DNA from: Sepioteuthis lessoniana
Lineage: Eukaryota; Mollusca; Cephalopoda; Myopsida; Loliginidae
Assembly: GCA_963585895.1 (NCBI GenBank)
Contig: OY757904.1
Location: 7,172,630-7,236,629 of the forward strand
Length of the DNA: 64,000 bases
Direction: 5' to 3'
The number at the start of each line of letters is the position of its first letter. Within the stretch, counting starts at the first letter, position 1. The position numbers were made by a program, and so were the translations under genes. Below the pieces are notes generated by a model. It made no database searches. It was not told the origin of the DNA and worked only from the letters and a program-made list of their open reading frames with translations. Below, piece by piece: positions 34,990-47,117 of this stretch.

Positions 34990-36150
34990 ATCACTTTCTT
35001 TCTCTCTGTTATTAATGTTAATATACTGATTGTGATCAAGACTGAAAAATATTCAAAATTGCATCATATAGTCAATTTTCTATCAAACGTAAAGAACTGA
35101 AAAGCAGAACTGATTACCAGGAAATAAAATCCTAAGCCCAGATTAACATTAAAAATACTATTTTCCGAAAATAATTATTCGTAAAAGCATTGATACTGAT
35201 CAATTTTATATAACATTATTACAATGGCGGTTATAAGTTCTTGAGCTCATGGGAAAAGCTAAACTATTTGATGTCTATCGATAATCTAAAAATATTATTA
35301 TGTTAAAACATAACTAAACTGAAGACATTAATTCAGTCTGGATATTGAGAAAAAATACTTTAATGAAACTTTGCAAAATAAGAACAGGAATCAATAGAGG
35401 GAATTAATTTATTGAACTGTGAAAGAATAAGAACACTGAATGGAAGAAGTGAATTTCTGTGGAACATTGGAATCAGATTAAAATAAGAAAGAAAAAAAAA
35501 ACGAAAATCTCAAAGGTATTGGAAGAGGAGACTGGAGAACAGGAATTTGTTCAAAAACATTATGCTGTTCATTCATTGGGTAATATCCAGAACAAGATAT
35601 TCTAGATTTTCTGGTATTCCCTCGGAACTGAACAAGAAAGGAAATTGGACCAACAAACAAGAAAATGAATGACAATTATGCATATACAATGGTAATATAA
35701 ATATATTGGATAGTATCCAGATATTGTGGTTCCCCCAACATCGGAATTGAACAAGAGAGAAATAGAGAACGTTGGGTCAGAGAATTAGAAAAGTAAGAAC
35801 AACTAACAAATACCAGCCTCTAGGAAATGTATCGATAGACTCTTAGTGATAAGAAAAGGAGGAGAAGGAAGAGGAGGAAGTGGAGGAAATTGTGTTAATT
35901 CAACAACTAAAGAGAGGATAATCCAAAAATTAACTAAGTTACTAAGGGAGACGCAAATGTCGCAAAAGAAAATAAACGAAATTGCATGAGCAATACTTAA
36001 AATTGATAAAAAAAGGAGACGAGACTCATTAAAAGATTGTGTTGATTTTCAAGAAGAAATCGAGTTCAATGAAAGTCACGTTCTCAAAAGACGTTCATCA
36101 CACGTCAATTACAGTAGGTGACCCACTTTGATGGTTAGAATTTAATTAAA
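34990..36150. other. AT-rich stretch, nothing recognised
   Basis: No coding similarity was recognised. A purine-rich GGAGGAAG-type patch lies at 35858-35890. Confidence 0.45.
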
Positions 36151-36154
36151 CTAT

Positions 36155-36365
36155 CTATATTCCATCTCTTTTATATCATCCAAATAAGACGAGAAATACA
36201 TGGTGAGCAGTGCCGAGGAAGTAAAGACGAACTCATAAGCGACATTCTATAATGGACTCTTGCACATGGATACGCTAGTAAAAACTTACATTCATCATCT
36301 CTGTGAGGACACTGGATGTCGTCTAGAAGACTTACCAAGTGCTATGAGGGACGGATGTTAACATC
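36155..36365 (+). pseudogene. LINE family A, ORF2 C-terminal fragment
   Basis: The translation reads IIQIRREIHGEQCRGSKDEL, ISDIL, a stop, WTLAHGYAS, a frameshift, then HLCEDTGCRLEDLPSAMRDG. It matches 27330-27562 and 52800-53660 in the same order. Only the C-terminal 70 or so residues remain. Confidence 0.75.
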
Positions 36366-36453
36366 TAGTTAAAAGAATCCGTGCTGTCTGCTTACCTTAA
36401 TTATGATGATAATTATAAATTTTATGACAAATTTATAATTTTACTGCAGTTAT

Positions 36454-36719
36454 AACCGGCTCATTGGCCTAGTGGGTAGAGTGTTCGCCAATCATTCGGG
36501 AGACCTGGGATTGAACCCAGATCGCGTCATACCAAAGACTTTTAAAATGGTACTTGATACCTCCTTGCTTAACACTCAGTAATATAAGGTACGTATCAAA
36601 GGTAAAGTGGAGCAATCCAGGGAAAGGAGTAGCGCCCAACCTTACACTTCGGTATAAAAGCTATTGAAAAGGGAACCTTCCGGTCGCCCTCGACTAAAGG
36701 GAGACAACTTTACTTACTT
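36454..36719 (+). repeat. SINE family B, full length with target-site duplication
   Basis: The reference copy of family B: head GGCTCATTGGCCTAGTGGGT (A-box region) and GGGATTGAACCCAGAT (B box), then CATACCAAAGACTTTTAAAA, TGGAGCAATCCAGGGAAAGG and CTCGACTAAAGGGAGACAAC. ATTTTACTGCAGTTAT at 36438-36453 recurs with one mismatch at 36720-36735, so the ends are exact. Confidence 0.88.
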
Positions 36720-37006
36720 ATTTTATTGCAGTTATCACTTTATCGTTTTACTCTTAGCTTTTCCATCTGTATGATAAACTTCCTTATATTGAGATATTTC
36801 TTATTATTTTATCTGTAATACAGATAAAAATGGAATATACAAACACACACGGTGGTTTATTATAGTAGGCTCTAATTTTATGATTATAATTTACGATCAA
36901 ATTATATAACAAAACATTTGTGTAGAATGATTTTGTAGCATTTTGCTGTTTTACACTTTAGGGTATAAATCATTCTATAAAAATGTTCTGTTAAAAGTAT
37001 AAAATC

Positions 37007-37247
37007 GGTTATTGCTATAGGAAAGGAAAACGGTGATCCGAGTTCAAATCCTAGAAGAATCTGGTTGAGTTTCACTTTGCTCTTAATAATTGAGGAAATT
37101 CGTGTTTTCCATTTAGCTATAGGTAAGTCATGTTATTTAGCAACCAGTCTAGAAGAAGGAAAACTCTGAATTCAAAGATGCTTTACTCCGCTTAAAAAAT
37201 GACCTTATGTCACATCTTGCTCGTGGCAGAGAAGTTGGATAAATACA
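37007..37247 (+). repeat. SINE family A, diverged copy
   Basis: The B box GAGTTCAAATCC, the AGAAGGAAAACTCTGAATTC block, TGACCTTATGTCACATC and GCAGAGAAGTTGGATAAATA are recognisable. The A-box end is degraded. Confidence 0.72.
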
Positions 37248-37479
37248 TCCATTTAGTTGGTTTGGTTTGATTTGGTTTCATTATGATACTCTTCAATGGA
37301 GAAGGTTGGAAAGTTGATGCATTTTTAGCTTTTTTTCTTTCCATTTCTTTCTTCTTTTATGGATATACAAACATCATTTTCCCCTTTCTTAGTGCCACAT
37401 ACCTTACACTCATTGGTAAATTAGTAAGAAGAGTAGGTTCTCCTGTGGGGGAGGTTCAGAAGATAGGCGTGTGATCAGC

Positions 37480-38900
37480 TTCTTTTTGTTTCTCTTTCTT
37501 CCTCCAGTTATATATATATATTCATGAACAGAATCGCTTGCTAATTCGTATAGTAAAAGTGTATATGAACGTGTATGAAGAAGTTGGTTTCTTTTAGTCT
37601 AACATTTTTCACGTTTTCGTAGCGCTAATATCGCTGCAACAGTATTATTATACCGATAACTGAGTGTGACACACACGAACGACAGATGGGTTGTTAGGTA
37701 GTTTCGTAGCCACAAATTAGCGAATTATTGTTGTGATTGTAGTTACTAGCAACTAAATTTATTCAGGTGACCTTTTCTCATCTCTTTTTATGAATTTTGT
37801 CATCAGATGTTCTCCTGATACAGTCACAGTAAAGGTCGCTTAGAGGTCAGTTATCATTATCGTTTTCAAAAATGATCTTTACGAACGAACTGACAATATC
37901 TTTTTATTTATTTATTTATTTTTTTTTTTTTGTTCTTTTTATTTTCTCTCTCGTTGTTTTTGTCTTCTATTTTTTTTTCTCCTTCAGTTTCTACATTTTT
38001 CGAAGATTTCTTCTTCTTCTTCTTCTTCTTCTTCTTCTTCTTCTTCTTCTTCTTCCAGATCTTTTCTTTGTTGTTTTTTATTTCCTAGTCTTTTCCCCCT
38101 TTTTAAGTATTTCAAATGTAATTCTTACCTTTATTTCCTATTACGCACGGACCTCAATCTTCACATTTCCAGAATGTTTTTTCTGTACGAAAGTGTGTTT
38201 GCAAAGATAAGAAAAAAAAAAATTAATCGTAAATCGACAAGGATTCAAAAAAGAAGTAACCATGGTTCCACTTATTCATGTCATTCATTTGCTATTTTCA
38301 TTCGCTCGGTAACTTGGGAAGAAAAAATATTTCAAAAGTAGCCGTATTTCTCTGTCATCATTAAAAGTATTAACTTTTTTAGCCTTAAAAATGGAAGAAA
38401 TTATTATTTCTTTTTGTTGTTAGTTTGCATACTTGCAATTCAATAATCAAAATGTAAGGCGTTTTGTAAGTCGACTGCATTTTCAACACGAAAATAAAAT
38501 AAAAGACAAGAGCAACAAAAACAAAACAAAAAGCAAAAAAAACAAAACAAACAAAACAAAAGCGAAGCAAAACCCAACACAAAATTACCCCCCCAAACCC
38601 AACGTTTTATTTATTTTTATTTAACGACTTGAATTCCTCCCAATTCTTATTTGATATTCATCAAACAATATGATGTATGAGAACGCTTACGTGTACAGAT
38701 TTAAACAGGAAACTCTCATATACATACATTTAAATACAGGTACCTATTGTGTGAAACATCGATCGTGTCGATAGTGGCGTAAATATTGGACTGCGTTTGT
38801 AAATTGATTGAAAGGAATCTGTGATAGGATCTTATAAGAGCACACAGTACTTTTTTGTTGGCATAAGTTATCATCAGCACCCCACAAAAACAACTTTTTC
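37480..38900. other. No gene; TTC microsatellite and low complexity
   Basis: A (TTC)n array lies at 38009-38056 within a pyrimidine-rich stretch. 38510-38590 is A-rich with CAAA units. The open frames here are low-complexity artefacts. Confidence 0.6.
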
Positions 38901-38904
38901 TTCT

Positions 38905-38905
<1 letters not shown>

Positions 38906-38940
<35 letters not shown>
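38906..38940. repeat. (TA)n microsatellite
   Basis: TA array abutting the tail end of the next SINE. Confidence 0.93.
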
Positions 38941-38944
<4 letters not shown>

Positions 38945-39225
38945 TTACCCAATCTCTTCGTCAAGAGTAGGATGTGAAACAAGGTCAATTTTTAAGCAGG
39001 GTATGCATTCAGAATCTTCTTTCTCCTAAACTGGTCGCCTGACCAAGGCTAAATAACTCTATGCTCTACTATTTATCTAAAGCTGGGGTGGGTAGAACCG
39101 ATAGATCCATGTTTTTCTCAAAGGCATTAGCGCGGAGTAAAATCCAAACAGCTTCGTCTTGGATTTGAACCCGAGTTGCCGATTCCATTTCCTACGTCGA
39201 TAACCGTTACGCTAAGCACATCCCT
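38941..39225 (-). repeat. SINE family A, near full length
   Basis: Reverse complement of family A: GTATTTACCCAATCTCTTCG, AGGATGTGAAACAAGGTCAA, GATTTGAACCCGAG as B-box complement, and a head complement with GATAACCGTTACGCTAAGCA. Its tail abuts the TA array. Confidence 0.83.
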
Positions 39226-39229
39226 GGAG

Positions 39230-39977
39230 CGTTGTCTCGACATTTTAATTGAAATTTACACGCACTTTGTCTCAATGCTTCATTTTTATGTTCATGTACA
39301 TTAATTAGAATCCTGTGAATACAACAAAGTCGAAGTTGCGTTTTCATCTGACATTCCCAGAATCTGATGGAAAAATCATGTAAGTTTGGTGGTATCCTAA
39401 GGAATTACAGGGATGATTTCGGTTAGTGGTAATAATACTTTGACCCCGAGACTACGTCTGATATCGGATAATGTTATGAGATAAAAGTTGCTGTTGGCGA
39501 TACATTTGTTGACTTGTTTTGCAGCAGAACGTGTATGAAATATAAAATATTGGCATCGTGAATAAAGAAATAAAGAAAATCATAAAACTAGTTGACACAT
39601 GTAGTAAAAAGTGGTGGCGATATTTAAGTTTTTGACATTTTATAAATACAGCGTAATTAGAAAATTATTATTATCAGGGAACTAAAAATATTGTTCATGA
39701 TTGAATTATCATGGAGTTTTATTTATCAACTTAACATAATTTTCTATTTTTACTATGTCACCAGAGGACTTCAGTGAAGAGAGTTGGTCAAAATGTCTCT
39801 GGTAAATGTTTTTTTTATTAATATAGATAGAAAAGTGTTATTCTGTATGATTCAAATTATGATAAGAAAGTATAAAAAAAAAAGCCAGATATAAAAGTAT
39901 CAATACTGGAGTTTTAATTAAAGATATTTACACAAATTAGCGAGTTATAAAGGGATGAAGCCTAGACTACTACATAG
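39230..39977. other. AT-rich stretch, nothing recognised
   Basis: No coding similarity or repeat family was recognised before the ribozyme repeat. Confidence 0.45.
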
Positions 39978-39991
39978 ACAAGTTAGTTCCT

Positions 39992-40509
39992 GTACATATC
40001 TTTACATTTTAAGTAGAGGAATTAACATTGTGAATTGAATTATCATGACCAGAAAATCCGCCGCAGACCTACGCACGATATACGGGGACACTTGATAGCT
40101 GTTTCGACCTTATTAGGTCTCTTTAGCAGTGTATACCGTAATCTCCACCACTGGAGATCGAACCAGCGATCACAGATTGCAGTGCTGAAACTCTACAACT
40201 GAGCAACCAGTTCATATCGCATACATGTGACGCCAAATCAACTAATCATGATTATTGCGCAGCCAAATAACCAATATATGTCTTGCAAGTTACATCCGTA
40301 CTCTTTCCAGAGGACACGGTCACCCCCAGGGCCACGTCTTCCCCAAAAGCTTAGAAATACGCATCCGCGTAATTATTATGACCTCAAGGGCAAGGGAATA
40401 GATGTACATATTTTTATTTTTTAAGTAGAGGAACCAGTATTGTGAATTGAATTTCCTGTATGTCGTGCGTAGGTGTTTGGCGGATTTTCTGGTCATGGTA
40501 ATTGAATTC
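39992..40509 (-). mobile_element. Retrozyme-like repeat with Pol III head and hammerhead motif (copy 1)
   Basis: The 14-base repeat ACAAGTTAGTTCCT flanks it at 39978-39991 and 40510-40523. One direct unit of about 411 bases runs 39992-40402 and a partial second unit starts at 40403 (GTACATAT...AAGTAGAGGAA in both). The minus strand has a tRNA-like head (TGGTTGCTCAGTTGTAGAG, then GGTTCGATCTCC as B box) and, 30 or so bases on, a hammerhead-like motif. At the high-coordinate end (the element's 5' end) about 58 bases, 40452-40509, are inverted relative to the unit and match the reverse complement of 40037-40080. Size, tandem units and ribozyme resemble animal retrozymes and the schistosome Sm-alpha SINE-like element. 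It has no protein frame. Confidence 0.65.
40075..40139 (-). ncRNA. Hammerhead-ribozyme-like motif, type I, decayed core
   Basis: Minus strand in order: stem I 5' arm ACGGTATAC, spacer ACT, G; core CTAAAGA; stem II GACC-TAATAA-GGTC; GAA; stem III ACA, nine-base loop, TGT; C as cleavage nucleotide; then the stem I 3' arm GTATATCGT. Stem I pairs over 9 bp with one G-U. The established core is CUGANGA...GAA, so only the base at position 5 (G to A) departs from consensus. That base is essential, so this copy is probably inactive. The second copy keeps that G and differs elsewhere. Confidence 0.6.
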
Positions 40510-40974
40510 ACAAGTTAGTTCCTATTTCAAAATCTGGGATAACTGAAAGATCACAAGAAGGAGACTATGCTACCATTCTCCTTGGTAGGCAACTTTTTCT
40601 CTAATATCAAATAGATGAATCATTACTGGGTAAACTTCGTACAAATCCTATGTGTTAAGTAACAGAGTTTTTTGTTTTTGTAGTTTGATGGAGTTTGGTG
40701 CATTTAGTTTTATCAACTTCATTAAAAAAAGATCGCAATTTGATTTGCAACAGCCGTTAAGCGTACACTTTTTTTTAAACACCATGACAAAATTGGTATA
40801 TTTTTGTTAATTAATTTCAGTATTGAAGGTGATATGCTCTTAAAGAGAGATATAAATGCGACTCAACTGAAAAAAAGAAGGATTTGTGTAGTTGATGGAA
40901 AAGTTACTGAGTGTTATCGAACTTCTCAAAAGTGGTGGGCAAATATTCCTGCAGGAGATTTCTCTTTTTTGTCA

Positions 40975-41395
40975 TTCAGGCCTATAACTGTTACGCTATG
41001 TGTTCAGCTGGTTATTACCGTTCGTTTCCAAAGCTTCTAAATGAAAATCATCTGGAGGTTGCAGGTTCAATCCTGGACTTCAGGCGAGTAACAATACAGG
41101 AATACATAACACTTGTACCTGGTTATAGTGAACGAAATCAGAGCAAGCAACTCCCAAGGATTAAATAAAGGATGTGGTTTGAAGTACCGTGTTGGTTCCC
41201 GAGGAGTTCGACAAGAAACACCTGAAGAAAGCCGGAAGACATACCGGCCGAAACGTTGCGGAAATAACAATAAAGATGAAGACAATAGTTCGAAAACCCT
41301 GAATGATAAAAATCATCAAACTTCGTCTCAGAAATTCAGACAACTAATTGGAGATTTCTCAGAGAACGATTTTCCGTGTTCGAATCGATTAGTTG
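40975..41395 (+). repeat. Unclassified repeat-like segment
   Basis: Includes a B-box-like GCAGGTTCAATCCTGGAC at about 41061 and a stem (GCCGG...CCGGC) within CTGAAGAAAGCCGG...GGCCGAAACGTTG at 41219-41260. That last pattern looks like a sequence common in mollusc repeats, but I cannot name the family. Confidence 0.3.
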
Positions 41396-41426
41396 AATTT
41401 GATAGTTAAAATATTTATTGAGAATA

Positions 41427-41474
41427 AATATATTGACTTCCCTACATTGCAATATAGGGGAAGTCAATATATTG
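41427..41474. repeat. Perfect-type hairpin, about 20-bp stem
   Basis: AATATATTGACTTCCCTA at the left pairs with the reverse complement of TAGGGGAAGTCAATATATT at the right around a loop of under 10 bases, with one extra G bulged. No surrounding element was recognised. Confidence 0.75.
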
Positions 41475-41835
41475 AACATATCAAACTATGAAACATTAGC
41501 TCAAATGTGGTCGTGCAGTTGCTTTGATGTGCGATTTCAAGATGTGGACTCGATCAATTCCTGAAGTTAATTCACAGAATATGTTGTCAGTCATAAAGGA
41601 ATTATAATTTTTGGCATCCAGGCCTGATAAGACTAAAAAAAATATCTTTCTATCAATATATATCATCAAGTTAATATTTATTTAGTTGTTCTCTCGAACT
41701 AAATATTTTCGAATTTTCGAAGCCACCTACTTGTTAAATCTTGACTGATGATAAGTAGATCGATATGAACAGATTGAGATAAACATGCAGACAAACAGAA
41801 AGATAAGTGGGTAGATATGAAGATAGGTAGATATG

Positions 41836-41921
<86 letters not shown>

Positions 41922-41925
41922 AAGA
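41836..41925. repeat. Compound (CA)n-(TA)n microsatellite
   Basis: About 70 bases of CA followed by TA. The Cys/Val-rich frames across it are artefacts. Confidence 0.95.
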
Positions 41926-42029
41926 AATAGATAGATATAAACCGATATATAGGTAGGTAGGTAGATTGTGGCACGATAAAGAGCATTCATGTATATATAT
42001 ATGTATATATGGATGTGTATATGTGGGTC

Positions 42030-42400
42030 TCTGTGTTTGTTCATGGATGGAGGAGGTAAAGAGGGGGTCTTATCTCCAGCATCTTCGAAACGGCGCCGGT
42101 GTGTCCAAAAGACTTTTCTTTATTTTGGCGCGAAGACCACACAAAGAGCTGTGCTCGCGAACACCTGCGAGACTGGAAGAGAAGGATGAAGTGAGTTAGT
42201 CAGTTAGGAGTGAGACTTCGAAGCGGTCAGTCCGGAGCAGAGAAGCAGTCAATGCGGAGCAGAGGGTCAGTTCAGTCGGAAGTGAGACTCCGAAGCAAGG
42301 AGTTGGAAAGTTAGGACGCATTTTTGGTTGCTGTGTAGGATGTTCGCAGAGTTCTTGCGTTATCCATAACAAATACACAAAATGCTTCAAAGTGTCAGAC
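42030..42400 (+). repeat. GC-richer LTR-like block
   Basis: Carries GAAACGGCGCCGGTGTGTCC and TTGGCGCGAAGACC, then a twice-repeated motif GAGTGAGACTTCGAAGC / GAAGTGAGACTCCGAAGC separated by GGTCAGTCCGGAGCAGAG-type units. Composition differs from the flanks and resembles the U5 side of an LTR. No boundaries or duplication were found. Confidence 0.35.
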
Positions 42401-42619
42401 TTCACCTCCTGAGTTTTAAAGTTCTAAATCCGTGTTTGTCTGTTTATTCCTTCCACCCTCTGTTTGTTGTTAGATTCATGTTTTTTGTAAATGTCCACAC
42501 AGCCGAGTGTGAGAAGAAACAACGCGTTTCACACCACTGGGCGATAGGTAGGTTGATAGATCTTCATAATTTCAACCAAGTTAGTTTTAATAAAACTGAA
42601 TCAGTGCCAAACTGCTTAC

Positions 42620-43580
42620 ATTAATAACGCAACAAGCGTAATTATTTAAAATGAAAAGCTTTGGTCATTCCACTTCGAGTATCGGCGACACTATCATAAT
42701 TCAAAGTATTACTTGATTTTGAAGCCATTTGATAAAGATAAGAAGGGATTTCTTGATTGAATTGATTTCAAAATGATTACAACTCCTTATAACTCCTTTC
42801 ACTACTCTTTCTCACCATGAAAGTTGGACGCAACGAATCTGAGATTAAATCATGTGTGAATAAATTTACTTCCAAATCTTAGACAACGTATAAAATATGA
42901 ATACGATAATTTTCTAAGTTCTTTATTAGTTGCCACCTCTTTTTCTCAGCGAGGGAACATTAAATAAACATCTTTATTATTTATTAAATCCTAACGTAAC
43001 TAGAAATCATTTAGTTAACTTTCATTGCTTTATTTTTTCTTCGTGAAAATGAGAGTAAAATTCATTTTCCTTTTGCAAAGATAGGATGATACTGACTTTT
43101 AAAATAATAATTTTTTTCTTTCTCAACGATTAATCATAGACTTGAAACTTTTGAGGTCGATAAAAGCTAAAGACAACCTCAAATACATTGTGAATAATAG
43201 ATTTTCAGAGAAAATAATACATAGATGAATTTCGTTTTTTTCAGTACAATTCCTCGAGCACAAAAGATTGACATAAAAATTTAGTTGCTGCAACATTCTT
43301 TTACATATTGTTGCAAATATAAAATATTTAATATTTTCTTTTTACTTCCTACGTTATGAAATTTGAACTGTGCTTATTGTTACGAGTTTTTTGCTTTGTA
43401 TTTGAAACAAGAATTCAACCTGATCTGGGTGATAAAATTAACACTGGGAAATGAAAACTCTTTGTATGATATTTTTGTTTTAGCTGTCCTTACTGAAGAA
43501 ATTGTTTATTATATCTTGTTCTAACGTGTATTTTATGTTTATTGCTTATTATGTATCATTGTTCGAACTCAAGTAGTTGG

Positions 43581-43582
<2 letters not shown>
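42620..43582. other. AT-rich stretch, nothing recognised
   Basis: No coding similarity or repeat family was recognised. Confidence 0.45.

Positions 43583-43613
<31 letters not shown>
43583..43613. repeat. (TA)n microsatellite flanking mariner M2
   Basis: TA array that ends at the element's left terminus. Confidence 0.95.
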
Positions 43614-44482
<869 letters not shown>

Positions 44483-44547
44483 TATATATATATATGTATA
44501 TACTCAAGAAGTTACATTGAAGCTTCATGTGTATATTTGAAAATATC

Positions 44548-44548
44548 C

Positions 44549-44590
<42 letters not shown>

Positions 44591-44592
44591 AA
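44548..44592. repeat. (TA)n-(TG)n microsatellite
   Basis: Short TA array followed by TG. Confidence 0.9.
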
Positions 44593-44846
44593 GGCAGAAT
44601 TTTCTTTTTAAACATGATTGGTTAAATAGGACAGAAATTCTCCCACGTAATTTCGGCCTCAGCTGAAGCCATTTTGGGGGAACGAATAATGAAATGAATA
44701 ACACAATGACAAATCATATAAGTTTAAAGATCTTCAAGAATTTGAAGTTGTTTGTTTTTTCTGTGTAATATAGAGATATTTTCAGTTAGAATTTTTCCTT
44801 ATTTGGAAGGGGAGTATGATTGTTTATATATATATATATATTAATT

Positions 44847-45300
44847 AAATGGAGGAATTAATGATATATTAGAATAATCATGACTAGAAAATCCGGCAAA
44901 CACCTTCGTGCGACATACCGAACACTGACCAACTCTTTCGACCTTATTGGGTCTTATCAGCAGTTCAAACCACTCGAGATCGAACCAAAAACCACAGTAT
45001 GCAGAAGCCGGAACTCTACCACCGGACCACCGATTCATGTCACACATAAGGGATGCCGAATTAACTAGTCATGGTGACAATGCGCGACCACTTGTCTTGA
45101 AGGTACCTATTCTCTACAGAGGACACGGCCACCTCCAGGGCTACGTCTTCCCAAGTCGGAGTTGTGAGTCCTCATAACATAAACCTCATGGGCAGGAAAT
45201 TATATTCATTTAAATGGAGGAATTAATGATATATTAGAATTAGCAAGACTAGTAAATCCGGCAAACACCGACATTGTTCCCAAAAGTCATCAACAGCCGA
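44847..45300 (-). mobile_element. Retrozyme-like repeat with Pol III head and hammerhead motif (copy 2)
   Basis: AAATGGAGGAATTAATGATA and the bases after it, through TCCGGCAAACACC, occur at 44847 and again at 45212, so one full unit of 365 bases is followed by about 90 bases of a second in the same orientation. On the minus strand the unit has a tRNA-like head (GGTGGTAGAGTTCCGG, then TTGGTTCGATCTCG) and the hammerhead-like motif at 44910-44990. It aligns along its length with 39992-40402. A partial dimer is what a rolling or circular RNA intermediate would leave after reverse transcription. Confidence 0.65.
44910..44990 (-). ncRNA. Hammerhead-ribozyme-like motif, decayed
   Basis: Minus strand: core CTGATAA; stem II GACC-CAATAA-GGTC; GAA; stem III region AGA...TGT with the same nine-base loop length as copy 1; then TCGGTATGTCG. 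Relative to the CUGANGA consensus the base at position 8 is A not G, and the stem I 5' arm no longer pairs well. It is probably inactive, but the two copies together imply an intact ancestral motif. Confidence 0.5.
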
Positions 45301-45623
45301 TAGTATGTCATCATCATCATATGAACTTTTGAACCTTTGAATTTTTCTGCGACACCGATGGAGGAAATGTGAAGACTATAAGGGGGACTATGTTAAAAAT
45401 AAGATTCATTTAGTCATATTCCATGGGAGTATCTTAGTCAGCCTAAGAACTTTTCAGCCGAGCTTCGTATATACTCGTGGAAATTCCCACTTTTTATAAA
45501 ATAATTGATTTTCATATTTTCATAGATAAATTAGTAAAAGAGAATGCTTTATATAAAAAAAAGCAAAATTGTTCCCTTTATTTATTACTCGGTTTGGATG
45601 TACGGATAAAAGCTTTCTTCATT

Positions 45624-45635
45624 TCTCTCTGTCTC

Positions 45636-45702
<67 letters not shown>

Positions 45703-45705
45703 CTT
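45624..45705. repeat. (CT)n and (CTAT)n microsatellites
   Basis: CT/GTCT units followed by a tetranucleotide CTAT array. The Ser/Leu/Ile-rich frames here are artefacts. Confidence 0.93.
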
Positions 45706-45829
45706 CCTTTTCTTATTCTCATTATTTTCCTTACCTTTTTTACCTTTATTTTTTCGTTATTTCCTTTGATTCGATTTATTTAGGCTTATTTTTATTTTCT
45801 TTACAATAAAAAAAAAAGTTAATGATATT

Positions 45830-46440
45830 TACATATTGCAAGATTATGGAATATAAATTTGTAGTTTAAATTTGGTTAGAATATTTTCATTGAAAAATAA
45901 GAGAAAAGTTACAGGATATGTTTTGATCATATTTTGGATACTAATATTATGTTTTATTCAATGTAAGGGTTGATCGATAATTAAAGTTTCCAACTTCGTG
46001 GCGTCGTTAATCAGAGATAGAAAATATTTTCGTCAGTATGTAAAATCCTTTACAAAGTGTTCTTAAAGTTAGTTCACTGTGTGACGGCGTTAAATAATAT
46101 TGAATATCGTTTGTTAGTTATGACTACTACGTCCGAGTCACATATAAAAAAGCGACCTGTGATAGAAGGTTGCAAGTCAAATTAAATTTGCAGAGGTATA
46201 TAAGCAATTTAAGGGGATGGCTTTATGATTCAAAGCTTAAGACATGAAAAGAAAAAAAAATGCATCACGGCGATACAAGATCGCAATTCAATTGGTAAAC
46301 AACGTAAAGGATAAGAAGATTGAAATTTATATAAGTTGCATATTTTTCCTGATTCCTGATTCGGCACCTTCAAATTACAAGTTGTTATTGAAATTATAGA
46401 TCAACATTTTTCCTCCAATGAAGAAGCTGAAGTTTATAAG
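45830..46440. other. AT-rich stretch, nothing recognised
   Basis: No convincing coding similarity or repeat family was recognised. Confidence 0.45.
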
Positions 46441-46442
46441 CA

Positions 46443-46722
46443 TCCAAGCCCCCCCCCCCACTGACAGGATGCACCATAAGGTCAATTTTCGAGTACTGAT
46501 TACTGTTGGCTTGAAGTCAGAATTTTCATTTTCCCAGACTGGTTGACTTACCAAGGCTAGGGAACTACTGCAATACTATTTATACATAATTAGGGGAAAA
46601 CAGATGGTTTCATGTCTTTTCCAATGGCATTAACGAGGAGTAAAAAGTAAACAACCTCATCCAGGGTTAGAGCTGGAGTGACTGATTTCCTATGGCGATA
46701 ACCGTTACACTAAGTATCCCAC
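46443..46722 (-). repeat. SINE family A, near full length
   Basis: Reverse complement of family A: a C run (46450-46459) at the tail end, CAGGATGCACCATAAGGTCA, CATGTCTTTTCCAATGGCAT, and the head complement GGCGATAACCGTTACACTAA. Confidence 0.8.
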
Positions 46723-46947
46723 ATTGAATCTGTTGAAGTTGTTGTGCACAACTGAATCAAAAACAAAGAAGAAACTTTTCATTGACGGAATAAAAAACAA
46801 ATAAAAAGTTTGTAAAAATATGAAACATCAACTGCTTCGAAAAATAAACTCCTAATTTCGAAGAGAAATAAATTCATTTCATTTTGATGTCAGTTTCATT
46901 ATTTTATCGGAAGTAAAACTTGTTTTATAAGATTTAATTCTTATTTA

Positions 46948-46948
<1 letters not shown>

Positions 46949-47004
<56 letters not shown>
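46949..47004. repeat. (TA)n microsatellite
   Basis: About 55 bases of TA. Confidence 0.95.
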
Positions 47005-47010
<6 letters not shown>

Positions 47011-47117
47011 GTTAATTTGGAGGTATCTAATAATCAACAAGATGTATGTCCATTGTTAACTTAAACTCAACGTTATAATTCTTAGGGGCAAGCATTGATT
47101 AATTACTTGACTAATTG

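Noticed and set aside
41219-41260. Second hammerhead-like candidate (CTGAAGA...GGCCGAAACG)
   Set aside because: Stem II does not abut the core as required, and no stem I or cleavage site could be placed.
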